Shown here one piece after another: positions 63,792 through 64,000 of a stretch of DNA of 64,000 bases (positions within the stretch are counted from its first letter, which is position 1; each line of letters starts with the position of its first letter). Under the pieces are notes generated by a model. The model saw only the letters and a list, made by a program, of their open reading frames with translations. It was not told the origin of the DNA and searched no databases. The DNA comes from Arthrobacter woluwensis (lineage in GTDB: Bacteria; Actinomycetota; Actinomycetes; Actinomycetales; Micrococcaceae). The DNA is taken from assembly GCF_900105345.1 (NCBI RefSeq), contig NZ_FNSN01000003.1, positions 2,604,001 through 2,668,000 on the forward strand, in the 5' to 3' direction. Both the position numbers and the translations under genes were made by a program.

Positions 63792-64000
<209 letters not shown>

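Overview
The window comes from a high-GC actinobacterium, most probably a member of the Micrococcaceae close to Arthrobacter (inference). Support: GC-rich third positions throughout; an actinobacterial 16S-23S-5S operon whose leader and spacer share a GTTGTTTGAGAACT antitermination box; the order pheS-pheT ... argCJBDF-argR-argGH ... mpg, apt, helR, tyrS, rrn; a mycothiol-dependent isomerase-like protein; TlyA, SipW and HelR homologues. At least ten genes carry a TANNNT hexamer 6-7 bases before the start codon, the signature of leaderless actinobacterial transcripts.

Layout. 1-3679 (+): an overlapping three-gene operon, cut by the window edge, for an SbnA-like PLP enzyme, an FAD protein and a Y4yA-type decarboxylase, probably siderophore or diamino-acid chemistry. 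4449-6808 (+): a SipW-substrate-type exported protein followed by a SipW signal peptidase that carries its own internal SipW-type signal and a LamG-like domain. 6902-7901: a frameshifted oxidoreductase. 7944-19919 (-): housekeeping block xerD, nudix, [acyltransferase], pyrG, recN, nadK, tlyA, small ORF, HAD phosphatase and an Arg/Asp/Gly-repeat TPR protein. 20164-27968: catabolic block with an APC permease, class III CoA-transferase, PucR regulator, glutaryl-CoA-dehydrogenase-like enzyme, aldehyde dehydrogenase and a GNAT acetyltransferase. 28312-34095 (-): the rRNA operon with promoter, box-A elements and 3' hairpins.

34347-43333: nitrilase-family hydrolase, tyrS, helR, apt, then a divergent DNA-alkylation-repair locus (mpg against ada-alkA plus ogt) with a 19-bp direct repeat between the two arms, then a maleylpyruvate-isomerase-like gene. 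43461-52113 (-): the complete arginine pathway. Two tandem 18-bp ARG-box pairs with identical 2-bp gaps, one before argC and one before argG, predict that ArgR, encoded in the same cluster, controls both transcription units.

52251-61234: an accessory block between argC and pheT. Its centre is a 1331-residue Pls/PosA-type non-ribosomal peptide synthetase whose adenylation pocket reads DAESIGTVVK, close to a known lysine code. Beside it lie an M1 metallopeptidase, a convergent overlapping Sfp-type phosphopantetheinyl transferase and a polyphosphate kinase 2. This looks like a self-contained poly-lysine-type polycation locus with activation, synthesis and turnover or self-protection genes (inference). 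An ASCH-domain gene follows, bracketed by two homologous 70-80 bp hairpin elements. The window ends in pheT and the 3' end of pheS (-).
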